Of a stretch of DNA of 64,000 nucleotides, positions 16,998 to 24,796 are shown in pieces. The position numbers were made by a program, and so were the translations under genes. The stretch is from contig CAVUNW010000088.1 in NCBI GenBank assembly GCA_963742865.1, forward strand, positions 124,001 to 188,000, given 5' to 3'. The stretch is from Bog-532 sp963742865 (GTDB taxonomy: Bacteria; Actinomycetota; Actinomycetes; Streptosporangiales; Streptosporangiaceae). Within the stretch, counting starts at the first letter, position 1, and the number at the start of each line of letters is the position of its first letter. The notes below the pieces were generated by a model, which ran no database searches, had not been told where the DNA came from, and was given only the letters and a program-made list of their open reading frames with translations.

Positions 16998-17241
16998 ACA
17001 GCTCCTTCGCTGATGCAGCCGATTAGCACCCTTCAAGACGGACATCACCGTGAAAAGGTTGCTCCTGGTGCGCCCGTGTGCCTTGCGTGCCGGTCCCCGT
17101 GCTCTCCGCATGCCGGCCCCACGGCCAGTGGCCCGTGCGGCCTGCGCTCCGTGGTGGTAACGCAGCCGGTAGGGTCAGATGCCGCAGAGCATGATAACGA
17201 TGGGCCGTCGTCGGCGGCTACAGACACGCGGAAATGGAGAG
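16998..17241. other. Divergent intergenic region between radical SAM gene and plsX
   Basis: No ORF with coding character is seen. It must hold the promoters for both divergent genes. GATAACGATGG near 17201 is the only AT-rich patch. No riboswitch or terminator pattern was recognised. Confidence 0.4.
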
Positions 17242-17349
17242 GTGCCGTGGTCTGCGTCATCCGCCGACCCGCCGGGGGGACCGGTGCCGGGATATCCGGC
17301 CGGGCCGCCCGCGCGGCGGTCCGCTGAGTCCCGGCGGGACTTCACGTGA
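17242..17349 (+). CDS. Possible 35-residue ORF translationally coupled to plsX
   Basis: A GTG at 17242, close behind GGAGAG, opens 35 codons ending in a TGA at 17347 that overlaps the plsX GTG (GTGA). The peptide is Pro/Arg-rich and does not resemble ribosomal protein L32, the usual plsX neighbour. It may be a coupling leader or chance. No homology recognised. Confidence 0.25.
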   Translation: MPWSASSADPPGGPVPGYPAGPPARRSAESRRDFT

Positions 17350-18449
17350 CGCAGGGTTCCCACGTCACCGCCGGCGGCTCTGCAGCACCGGGCGGCTCCG
17401 GCGAGTCCCGCCACGTCGTAGCGGTGGACGCCATGGGCGGCGACAACGCACCCGCGCAGATCGTGGCCGGGGCGCTCGCCGCGCAGCGTGAGCACGGAAT
17501 CCAGATCATCCTGACCGGGCAGCCGCAGCCGCTCGCGGCCGAGCTTGCCTCCCTGGGCGCCGCCCCGGACGAGATCGCGATCGTCCCGGCGGAGGACGTG
17601 CTCGGCATGGACGAAGGAGCACTGGCCATCCGCCGCCGCCCCCGGTCCAGCATCGCGGTTGCGTGCCAGCTGGTCCGGCGCGGCCAGGCCGCGGCCGTGG
17701 TGTCAGCCGGGTCGACCGGCGGGGTGGTCACCACGGCCCGCCTGCGGTTGCGGCCGCTGGCGGGCGGCGGGCGGCCGGCGCTGGCCGCGGTGCTGCCCAC
17801 GCTGCCCCGGCCCACCGTGCTCATCGATGTGGGCGCGACCGCGGACCCCAAGCCGGAGATGCTGGTGCAGTTCGCTCAGCTCGGCGTGGCCTACGCGCAG
17901 GTGACCCTAGGCATCCAGGCACCCCGGGTCGGGCTGCTCACCATCGGGGCCGAGCCAGCCAAGGGCAACAAGCTGACCAGGGACGCGCACGAATTGCTCG
18001 CTGCGGGCCCGGTGCACGGGGCTTCCCCGCTGGTCTTCGCCGGGAACATCGAAGGCGGCGACCTGATGGCGGGCAAGGTGGACGTGATCGTCACCGACGG
18101 GTTCACCGGGAACGTGGCCCTGAAAACCCTGGAGGGATCGGTCCGGTTCGCGGCCGCGCAGATCCGGGAGGCCGTCACCGCCAACCGGGCGGCTCGTGTC
18201 GGCGCGATCCTGCAGCGCCGCGCGTTCCGGGAGATGGCCGAACGGCTTGACGCGGAGACCTACGGCGGCGCGGCGCTGCTCGGGCTGGGCGGGACGGTCG
18301 TCCTCGCGCACGGTGCGAGCACGGCCCGCGGCGTGAAATCGGCGTGCGTTCTCGCCCATGACCTGGCGCGCGGCCAGATCGTGGACAAGATCAGGGAACG
18401 GCTCGGGCCGGGCCGGGCCGGCCACTTCCGGCGCCGTCCCGCCGGGTAG
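17346..18449 (+). CDS. plsX: Phosphate acyltransferase PlsX
   Basis: A 367-residue enzyme that makes acyl phosphate from acyl-ACP for phospholipid synthesis. Seen: VVAVDAMGGDNAPAQIV near the N-terminus, VSAGSTGGVVTTARL, LIDVGATADPKPEMLVQFA, VFAGNIEGGDLMAG and VIVTDGFTGNVALKTLEG. Start is a GTG, with an 18-residue Gly/Ser-rich lead before the conserved core, so a later start is possible. Followed after 64 bases by argS. Confidence 0.92.
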   Translation: MTQGSHVTAGGSAAPGGSGESRHVVAVDAMGGDNAPAQIVAGALAAQREHGIQIILTGQPQPLAAELASLGAAPDEIAIVPAEDVLGMDEGALAIRRRPRSSIAVACQLVRRGQAAAVVSAGSTGGVVTTARLRLRPLAGGGRPALAAVLPTLPRPTVLIDVGATADPKPEMLVQFAQLGVAYAQVTLGIQAPRVGLLTIGAEPAKGNKLTRDAHELLAAGPVHGASPLVFAGNIEGGDLMAGKVDVIVTDGFTGNVALKTLEGSVRFAAAQIREAVTANRAARVGAILQRRAFREMAERLDAETYGGAALLGLGGTVVLAHGASTARGVKSACVLAHDLARGQIVDKIRERLGPGRAGHFRRRPAG

Positions 18450-18513
18450 CCCGCGCGCCGCCCCGGCGGTTAATCCGGGGCGTCTGGTGGACACCGGCCG
18501 ATAGGCTTGACGT

Positions 18514-20256
18514 ATGGCCAATCCGCAGGAACTGCTCGCCCGGCGGGTGCAGGACGGCCTCGCCACGGCGTTCGGTGAGGCCTTTTCCGGCACCGACCCG
18601 CTGGTGCGGCCGTCGCAGCATGCCGATTTTCAGTCCAACGTGGCCCTCCCGCTGGCCGGCCAGCTGCATCGCGCCCCGCGGGAGATCGCCGCGGAGCTGA
18701 CCCGTGCCCTGCAGGTCGCCGACATGTGCCTGCCGCCCGAGGTGAGCGGCCCGGGTTTCATTAACCTGACGCTGCGCGATGACTGGATCGCTGGCCAGGT
18801 CAGCGGGATGCTGGACGATGACCGGCTCGGTACCGACCGGGCGGAGAACCCGCAGACCGTCGTGGTCGAGTACTCGTCCCCGAACATCGCGAAGGAAATG
18901 CACGTCGGTCACCTGCGGACCACGATCGTGGGCGACGCCATCGCGCGCATCATGGACTTCGCCGGTCATCACGTGATCAGGGACAACCACGTGGGGGACT
19001 GGGGCACGCAATTCGGCATGCTGATCGAGCACCTGCTCGACGTGGGCGAGGATTCGCCCGAGGCCGGGACGCTGCGGACCGACCCCAATACCTTCTACCA
19101 GGCGGCGCGGGCCGCCTTCGATTCCGATCCGGAATTCGCCGAACGGTCCAGGCAGCGGGTCGTCCTGCTGCAGGGCGGCGATCCGGTCAGCCTGCGGATC
19201 TGGCATGAGCTTGTCGGCTTGTCCATGGACTACCTGCACCGGATGTACAGCCGGCTGCGGGTCTCGCTGACCGACGAGGACATCCGGGGCGAGAGCTTCT
19301 ACAATGCCATGCTCCCGGACGTGGTAGCCGACCTGGAGGCCACGGGCATCGCGGTGCCCAGCGAGGGCGCGCTGTGCGCCTTCCCGCCCGGCTTCACCGG
19401 CCGCGACGGCAGCCCGCTGCCGGTCATCATCCGCAAGAGCGACGGCGGGTACAACTACTCCACCACCGACCTGGCCACGGTCCGGTACCGGGTGGACGAC
19501 CTGCACACGGACCGGGCCATCTATGTGGTCGGCTCGGCGCAGGCCCTGCATTTCCGGATGGTTTTCGCGGTGGCGCGGCAGGCGGGCTGGATCCCGGAGA
19601 CGGCCAGCTTCGAGCACGCCCAGATCGGCAACGTGCTCGGCACGGACGGCAAGATCCTGCGGACCCGAAGCGGTGACTCGATCAAGCTGAGCGCCCTGCT
19701 CCAGGAGGGCGTGGACCGGGCCCGCGGCATTCTGGACGAGCTTGAGGCCAGTGCGCAGTTCGACGAGGCGACGCTGGCGTCCATCGCCGAGGCGGTGGGG
19801 ATCGGCGCGGTGAAATACGCGGACCTGTCCACGGCCCGCGACAGCGAGTACGTCTTCGACTGGGACCGGATGATCTCCTTCAAGGGGAACACCGGGCCCT
19901 ACCTGCAGTACGCCACGGCCCGGATCCGGTCGATCTTCCGCCGGGCCGGGCTGTCGCCGGAATCGGTCCCGGGCCCGGTGGTCGTGGCCGAAGAGGCCGA
20001 GCGGGCGCTGGCCCTGAAGCTGCTCGGTTTCGGCGCGGCGGTCTGGTCGGCCGCCGACGCCGCCCAGCCGCATCGCCTGGCCGCCTACCTCTTCGAGCTG
20101 GCCAGCCTGTTTACGGCGTTCTACGAAATGTGCCCGGTACTGAAGGCCGAGGACGAGCTGGTCCGCGCCTCCCGGCTGGCACTGTCGTCGCTGACCCTGC
20201 GCGTCCTGCTGGCGGGGCTGGACCTGCTCGGCGTTCCGGTCCCGGAGCGGATGTAG
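18514..20256 (+). CDS. argS: Arginyl-tRNA synthetase
   Basis: A 580-residue class I synthetase. EYSSPNIAKEMHVGHLRTT contains the HVGH version of the HIGH motif; DNHVGDWGTQFGMLIEHL and the C-terminal anticodon-binding block (YLFELASLFTAFYEMCPVL) follow. The N-terminal Add-1 domain is present. It charges tRNA-Arg, using arginine and ATP. ATG start at 18514, no visible partner in the operon besides plsX upstream. Confidence 0.95.
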   Translation: MANPQELLARRVQDGLATAFGEAFSGTDPLVRPSQHADFQSNVALPLAGQLHRAPREIAAELTRALQVADMCLPPEVSGPGFINLTLRDDWIAGQVSGMLDDDRLGTDRAENPQTVVVEYSSPNIAKEMHVGHLRTTIVGDAIARIMDFAGHHVIRDNHVGDWGTQFGMLIEHLLDVGEDSPEAGTLRTDPNTFYQAARAAFDSDPEFAERSRQRVVLLQGGDPVSLRIWHELVGLSMDYLHRMYSRLRVSLTDEDIRGESFYNAMLPDVVADLEATGIAVPSEGALCAFPPGFTGRDGSPLPVIIRKSDGGYNYSTTDLATVRYRVDDLHTDRAIYVVGSAQALHFRMVFAVARQAGWIPETASFEHAQIGNVLGTDGKILRTRSGDSIKLSALLQEGVDRARGILDELEASAQFDEATLASIAEAVGIGAVKYADLSTARDSEYVFDWDRMISFKGNTGPYLQYATARIRSIFRRAGLSPESVPGPVVVAEEAERALALKLLGFGAAVWSAADAAQPHRLAAYLFELASLFTAFYEMCPVLKAEDELVRASRLALSSLTLRVLLAGLDLLGVPVPERM

Positions 20257-20281
20257 CGGTACCAGCGAACATTCTGCGCGT

Positions 20282-20333
20282 TCCCAGCCTGCTCCCAGGA
20301 AGCCCCGACAACGGTCCCAGGATGAGGGCCCAG
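20282..20333 (+). promoter_or_regulatory. TCCCAG direct repeats, response-regulator-type site
   Basis: TCCCAG occurs at 20282-20287 and 20293-20298, exactly 11 bp apart, and again at 20315-20320 with CCCAG at 20329-20333. Direct half-sites one helical turn apart are typical of OmpR/PhoB-type regulators, and such a regulator is encoded at 22424. Located immediately before the exported-protein gene at 20344. Confidence 0.5.
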
Positions 20334-20343
20334 ACTCAGCGCC

Positions 20344-20940
20344 ATGAACGCACTGGCGCAACATTTCGCACGCGATCGCCGCAGATCCCTGATCTGGGCG
20401 ATCGCCATTACCGTAGCTCTGCTCCTGGCCGCCGGCGGGGCCCTCGCCGGGTCGGCACTGTCGGGCTCACCCGGGCCGTCCCCGGAAGCGGCGACCCTTA
20501 ACGCGGCCCTGAGCAGCAACGGGACCACGACGAGCGCTCCGGCCGGTCAAGCGCGGGCCAAGGCCGGCGCTATCGGCCGGCTGCGCCGCCTGGGTGGCAT
20601 GTACGGGGAGGTCGCCTACCGCGGCAAGGACGGCACCACCCGGACGCTCGCCTTCGAGCGGGGCGTCGTCACCTCGGCGGGCAGCAACCTGGTCGTCAAG
20701 GCGGCCAACGGCACGACGTGGACCTGGCAGTTCACCAGCAGCACGGTCGTTCACAAGGGCGGTACGAAGGTCAGCCGCTCAGACCTGGCCAGTGGCGAGC
20801 ACGTCCTGCTGGCCGGCCCGGTGGTGTCCGGCGCGCGCGACGCGCGGCTCGTCTTCATCGCCGGGGCCAGGCATCCCGCCGGCACCGCCCCCACACCGTC
20901 CCCGTCGGCGCCGGCGAGCGGACCTGCGTCCTCCAGCTGA
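20344..20940 (+). CDS. Membrane-anchored exported protein, paralogue of the 21284 gene
   Basis: A 198-residue protein: positive N-terminus, one hydrophobic segment (SLIWAIAITVALLLAAGG, residues 16-33), then an outside domain and a Pro/Ser-rich C-terminus. The core, AFERGVVTSAGSNLVVKAAN through STVVHKGGTKVS and GEHVLLAGPVVSGARDARLV, matches the core of the next gene in order and spacing. This layout resembles DUF5666-like beta domains seen near envelope two-component systems. No enzyme motif. Probably an input or target of the system at 22424-24567. Confidence 0.7.
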   Translation: MNALAQHFARDRRRSLIWAIAITVALLLAAGGALAGSALSGSPGPSPEAATLNAALSSNGTTTSAPAGQARAKAGAIGRLRRLGGMYGEVAYRGKDGTTRTLAFERGVVTSAGSNLVVKAANGTTWTWQFTSSTVVHKGGTKVSRSDLASGEHVLLAGPVVSGARDARLVFIAGARHPAGTAPTPSPSAPASGPASSS

Positions 20941-20958
20941 GCGGGCACAGGAGGGGAG

Positions 20959-21002
20959 AAAAGCGCTCCCGGCGGTCACCCAGGCCGCCGGGAATCGCTT
21001 TT
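20959..21002 (+). terminator. Intrinsic terminator
   Basis: AAAAGCG-TCCCGGCGG pairs with CCGCCGGGA-CGCTTTT around a nine-base loop; the stem is interrupted by single mismatches and ends in four T. It lies 19 bases after the stop of the gene ending at 20940 and separates it from its paralogue. Confidence 0.8.
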
Positions 21003-21005
21003 CGT

Positions 21006-21130
21006 AAGAATGTGAATTCCCGAACGTATTTATTACGTGCCAGGTCATCCCGCATCGGCCCGATTGCTATCCGCAGCTTCCGCAAATCCCCTGTATAGGA
21101 ATGTGAACTCTCGAACGGACTGCTTACGTG
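21006..21130. repeat. Pair of direct repeats upstream of the second exported protein
   Basis: The block AATGTGAAyTCyCGAACG followed by TTACGTG occurs at about 21009-21039 and 21100-21130, 91 bases apart, in an AT-rich stretch after the terminator. The second copy ends about 150 bases before the next start codon. Candidate duplicated promoters or operator sites; no known consensus matched. Confidence 0.55.
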
Positions 21131-21283
21131 GACGCCGATCACGTACCGATCTCGGCGCCGTCAGTGCACTCTCATAGCCATGGATATGTACGAGCCGTCC
21201 ATCGGCTATCCAGAAACTCACTGGCAATCGCAGTCGTACCAGGACGCGCGTGGCGGGCGCAGCGACTTGGGAAGGAGGCACCG

Positions 21284-22180
21284 ATGATGGGACGCAATCG
21301 GCGTGGCCCGGCAGGGCGCCGGCGCAGCAACCTAAAGGCGCGCCTCGGCATTGCGACCGCGGTCGTAGTCGGCGGCGGCGCAATCGGGGCGGTGGCGCTG
21401 GCAACAACTAGCCACCCCAGCTCAACGGCGGCGCAGTCCGTCGGTTACCACCGGAACTATTCGTACTATGGCAACCAGGCCAATGATCTCGCCGCGGGTC
21501 TTAATGCTTACTCGTGGTCGCGCGCACGTTCCTTTTCTTACTTCTCCCACCTCGCCAACACCAATCGCGAGACGGAGATGTGGCGCGGTCACAGCAAGCT
21601 CGCGTTCGAGCGCGGCACGGTGGTCCTCGCCACCAAGAAGTTCCTGCTCATCCGCGCGGCGAACGGCTCGTTCAACCTGTGGTGGCTGTCCGGAGGCACG
21701 AAGGTCACGAACGTGGCCGCCAGCATGACCGGCACCACCGCGCTCACCGGCAGCACCTCGGCCGCCGGCGCGGCGATGAACGGGCAGATGGCCCCGGCGA
21801 CGGCCATGCTGACCGGGAACATGACGGCCGCGCAGCAGGTGCTCGCGCCGACCACGACGACCGTCACGGTCAACGTCGTCGGGACCGGCATCACGGTCTC
21901 GGTCACGGTGAACCGTAACGTGGCCACGGTGGCGCAGAACAACACCGTGGTCCGGCAGCCGGCCATGACCACGATCGGCGGCGTCCAGCGCGGCGACCTG
22001 GTGTTCATCGCGGGGACGCGAGCGAACTGGGCGCTGCACGCCAAGGTCATCCTGATCGAGAAGACCCCGATGACCACGCCCACTACCGCACCAACCACCC
22101 CGGTGCCGAGCACGACGCCGACGGTCATCCCGTCGCCGACCGTGAGCGCCACTGCTGGATCGATGGGCAGCCACTCCTGA
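21284..22180 (+). CDS. Exported Thr/Ala-rich protein, paralogue of the 20344 gene
   Basis: Start at the ATG at 21284, five bases after AGGAGG (21273-21278). A 298-residue protein with a basic N-terminus, a hydrophobic segment (ARLGIATAVVVGGGAIGAVA) and an extracytoplasmic part with Tyr/Ser-rich stretch (SVGYHRNYSYYGNQ). The core KLAFERGTVVLATKKFLLI, AANGSFNLWWLSGGTKVTN and RGDLVFIAGTRANWAL mirrors the 20344 protein but has a Thr/Met/Ala-rich insert of about 70 residues. C-terminus Pro/Thr-rich. Function unknown. Confidence 0.7.
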   Translation: MMGRNRRGPAGRRRSNLKARLGIATAVVVGGGAIGAVALATTSHPSSTAAQSVGYHRNYSYYGNQANDLAAGLNAYSWSRARSFSYFSHLANTNRETEMWRGHSKLAFERGTVVLATKKFLLIRAANGSFNLWWLSGGTKVTNVAASMTGTTALTGSTSAAGAAMNGQMAPATAMLTGNMTAAQQVLAPTTTTVTVNVVGTGITVSVTVNRNVATVAQNNTVVRQPAMTTIGGVQRGDLVFIAGTRANWALHAKVILIEKTPMTTPTTAPTTPVPSTTPTVIPSPTVSATAGSMGSHS

Positions 22181-22423
22181 TTTCACCAACCCGGGTTCCC
22201 CGCCGGTGAGCGGGAACGGCCACGCCGCCCGTGCCATGCCGCCCCGCGCGGCGTGGCACGGGCTGTTGGCGTCGGCAGCAAAGAAGACGAGGTACGCGGC
22301 ATGGCAGCAGGCACAGCCGGGCCCACGGCACGGACCTGGAATCATTACGGGCAGGTGCCCGTTCGCGATAGCAGGGGCCACCGTGGCGACACGGCGGGGC
22401 GGGAGAAAAAATGCTGGGACGCT

Positions 22424-23167
22424 ATGGCCGAAAGTAAGCACATCCCGAAGGTGCTCGTCGTCGACGACGAGCCGAACATCCGCGAGCTGGTCCAGGTGGC
22501 GCTGAACTTCCATGGCTGCACCGTGGTAACGGCGGCGAGCGGGAAGGCGGCCCTGCGGGATGCCGAGACCATCGAGCCCGACCTGGTCGTGCTCGACGTC
22601 ATGCTGCCCGACCTCGATGGCTTCGAGGTGTGCCGCCGGCTCCGCGCCCGCGGCAACGACGTGCCGATCATCTTCCTGACCGCGCGTGACACCTCCTCGG
22701 ACACCGTGCAGGGGCTGGCCCTCGGTGGTGACGACTACGTGACCAAGCCGTTCTCGGTGGAAGCCCTCGTCGCCCGCATCCGGGCCGTGCTGCGCCGGGC
22801 CGCCCGCCCGGCGGACGAGGCGGCGGTGGAGGAAACAGCCACGCTGCAGGCCGGTGACCTGGAGCTGGACGAATCGCGGTGGACGGTGCACCGGGCGGGC
22901 ACGCCGGTGGAGCTGTCGCCAACCGAATTCCGGCTGCTCGCGTACCTCATGCGGCACCAGGGCCGGGTCCTCACCCGCGCGCAGCTGCTGGAGAACGTGT
23001 GGGGCTGGGACTACGCAGGCCAGTCGCAGATCGTCGAGACGTACGTCAGCTACCTCCGGCGCAAGCTCGACCCCCTCGGGCCGCCGCTCATTCATACGCA
23101 GCGCGGCGTCGGGTACACGCTGCGGCCGCCGCAACCCGTCCCGGGTGCTGCAGAATCCCTTAGATGA
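22424..23167 (+). CDS. OmpR/PhoB-type response regulator
   Basis: A 247-residue two-domain regulator. The receiver has VLVVDDEPN (acidic pocket), phospho-acceptor Asp 58 in LVVLDVMLPDLDGF, and DDYVTKPFS. The C-terminal winged helix has LSPTEFRLLAYLM and SYLRRKLD...RGVGYTL. Start set at the ATG at 22424; the frame is open to 22253. An out-of-frame ATG at 22411 with better ribosome spacing opens an eight-codon peptide ending at 22437, overlapping this start. The stop overlaps the kinase ATG (ATGA). Confidence 0.9.
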   Translation: MAESKHIPKVLVVDDEPNIRELVQVALNFHGCTVVTAASGKAALRDAETIEPDLVVLDVMLPDLDGFEVCRRLRARGNDVPIIFLTARDTSSDTVQGLALGGDDYVTKPFSVEALVARIRAVLRRAARPADEAAVEETATLQAGDLELDESRWTVHRAGTPVELSPTEFRLLAYLMRHQGRVLTRAQLLENVWGWDYAGQSQIVETYVSYLRRKLDPLGPPLIHTQRGVGYTLRPPQPVPGAAESLR

Positions 23168-24567
23168 GCCGTTCGCCCCGGCTGTCGCTGCGCGCCCGCC
23201 TGCTGGCCGGGCTGATCGCCGTCACCGCCGTCTTCCTGGTCATCATGGGGACGGTCAGCGCGCTCGTGATCAGCGGCCATCTGCAGGCCCAGTTCGATGA
23301 CAGCCTGCTGGCCGCGCTGGGCGAGACACCCGCCCAGCTGAAGGCCAGCCCGGCCTACGCCCTCGCCGGGGTGGGGCCCCGGGGAACGATCAAGCAGTAC
23401 GACAACGGGTCACCCTACGCCGGCCAGCTCGTGGCGGCCCTGGACGCGGTACCACTGGCCCAGCTGCGTCAGCACGTCAAGGCGCACACGGTCTACCCCG
23501 TTCCCGGTACCACGCTTGCGGCGGCCGGGCGGCGGGTCTCCCTGGGCTCCGGTATCAGCGGCATCATGGTGATCGCGGCGCCCCGCGACCGGATCGCCGC
23601 CGGGGTACGCAGCCTGGTCATCGCCGAGCTGATCACCGGATGCGCCCTGCTCGCGGTCCTCGCCGCCGGCGGCCGGTGGCTGATCGGCCGCGGGCTCGCG
23701 CCGCTGAACCAGATGGCCACCACGGCCCGGCGGATCACCACCCGCGGCGACCTGACCGCCCGGATGCCGGACCCGGGTGATCACGCCGAGGTCGGCTACC
23801 TGGCCGATGCGATCAATACGATGCTGGACCGGATCCAGCAGGCGTTCAGCGCGCGGCTGCAGTCGGAACAGAAGGTCCGCCGGTTCGCCGCGGACGCCTC
23901 GCACGAGCTGCGGACCCCGCTGACGACTATCCGGGGGTACGCCGAGCTCTACGGCCAGGGAGCGCTCGGCCCGGATCAGCTGCCGAACGCGATGCGCCGG
24001 ATTGACGAGGAGTCGCAGCGCATCAGCCGGCTGGTCGCCGAGTTGCTGGAGCTCGCGCGGCTCGACCGGACCTCCTCGCTGACCCTGACCGAGACCGACC
24101 TGGCCCTCCTGGTGCGGGACGCGGCGGCCGACGCCGGGGCGGTCGAACCGGGCCGCCCGATCCAGCTCGACGTCCCGGACCGCCTGATCGTCGTGGCCGA
24201 CGAGCCGCGGATTCGCCAGGTGCTGGCGAACCTGATGGCCAACGTGCGCGAGCACACCCCGCCGGGGACGCCCGTCACGCTCCGGCTCAGCCCCGCCGGG
24301 GGCGGTGCCCTGATGGAGGTCGCTGACGCCGGCCCGGGCATGCGGCCCGAGGACGCGGCCCGTGCGTTCGACCGCTTTCACCGGGGCGCCCCGGATAGGG
24401 ACGCGGGCCCGGACTGGCAGCCCGAAACAGGAAGCGGGCTCGGGCTGGCGATCGTCCAGGCGATCGCGGCCGCGCACAACGGGCACGCGGATCTGGTGTC
24501 GGCACCGGGCCACGGCACCCGGGTGCGGGTGTGGCTGCCCATAGCGAGTCCCAGCCCGGTGACGTAG
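23164..24567 (+). CDS. Sensor histidine kinase
   Basis: A 467-residue membrane kinase: helix 1 about 13-36, an extracytoplasmic domain of about 110 residues, helix 2 about 152-172, HAMP 173-226, then the phospho-acceptor His 247 in SHELRTPLTT and the ATPase domain with NLMANVREHT and GSGLGLAIVQAI. Coupled to the regulator by a four-base overlap, so the two form a cognate pair. The extracytoplasmic loop is Gly/Pro-rich with no known ligand fold recognised. Confidence 0.92.
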   Translation: MSRSPRLSLRARLLAGLIAVTAVFLVIMGTVSALVISGHLQAQFDDSLLAALGETPAQLKASPAYALAGVGPRGTIKQYDNGSPYAGQLVAALDAVPLAQLRQHVKAHTVYPVPGTTLAAAGRRVSLGSGISGIMVIAAPRDRIAAGVRSLVIAELITGCALLAVLAAGGRWLIGRGLAPLNQMATTARRITTRGDLTARMPDPGDHAEVGYLADAINTMLDRIQQAFSARLQSEQKVRRFAADASHELRTPLTTIRGYAELYGQGALGPDQLPNAMRRIDEESQRISRLVAELLELARLDRTSSLTLTETDLALLVRDAAADAGAVEPGRPIQLDVPDRLIVVADEPRIRQVLANLMANVREHTPPGTPVTLRLSPAGGGALMEVADAGPGMRPEDAARAFDRFHRGAPDRDAGPDWQPETGSGLGLAIVQAIAAAHNGHADLVSAPGHGTRVRVWLPIASPSPVT

Positions 24568-24606
24568 TCTGGCCGGGCGGCCGGCAATTGCGCGGAGGAG
24601 GCGAGA

Positions 24607-24774
24607 GTGACCGGGGTCATCCTGCTGTTCTTCATAGCGATCCTCGTCGCCTTTTTCTGGAACAAGCTCCGGAAGCGCACCGGCCTCGGTGTGTCCTCCA
24701 AGACCTGGATGGGCGCGATCATTGTCGTCGTCCTCGTAGTCGCGCTGATGTACGCCTCCAGCCAGGGCCACTAG
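24607..24774 (+). CDS. Small two-helix membrane protein
   Basis: A GTG at 24607 behind GGAGGAGG opens 55 codons: VTGVILLFFIAILVAFFW forms the first helix, a basic loop NKLRKRTGLG follows, and AIIVVVLVVALMYASS forms the second. It starts 39 bases after the kinase stop on the same strand and may belong to that operon. No family recognised; the strong ribosome site and clean topology argue that it is real. Confidence 0.6.
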   Translation: MTGVILLFFIAILVAFFWNKLRKRTGLGVSSKTWMGAIIVVVLVVALMYASSQGH

Positions 24775-24796
24775 CCAGCGCGGCACCAGGCGGCGG

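Noticed and set aside
18391..20364. 657-codon minus-strand frame over argS
   Set aside because: Antisense shadow of argS with no family sequence.
21422..23134. 570-codon minus-strand frame over the exported protein and response regulator
   Set aside because: Shadow of two real genes; no start signal or domain.
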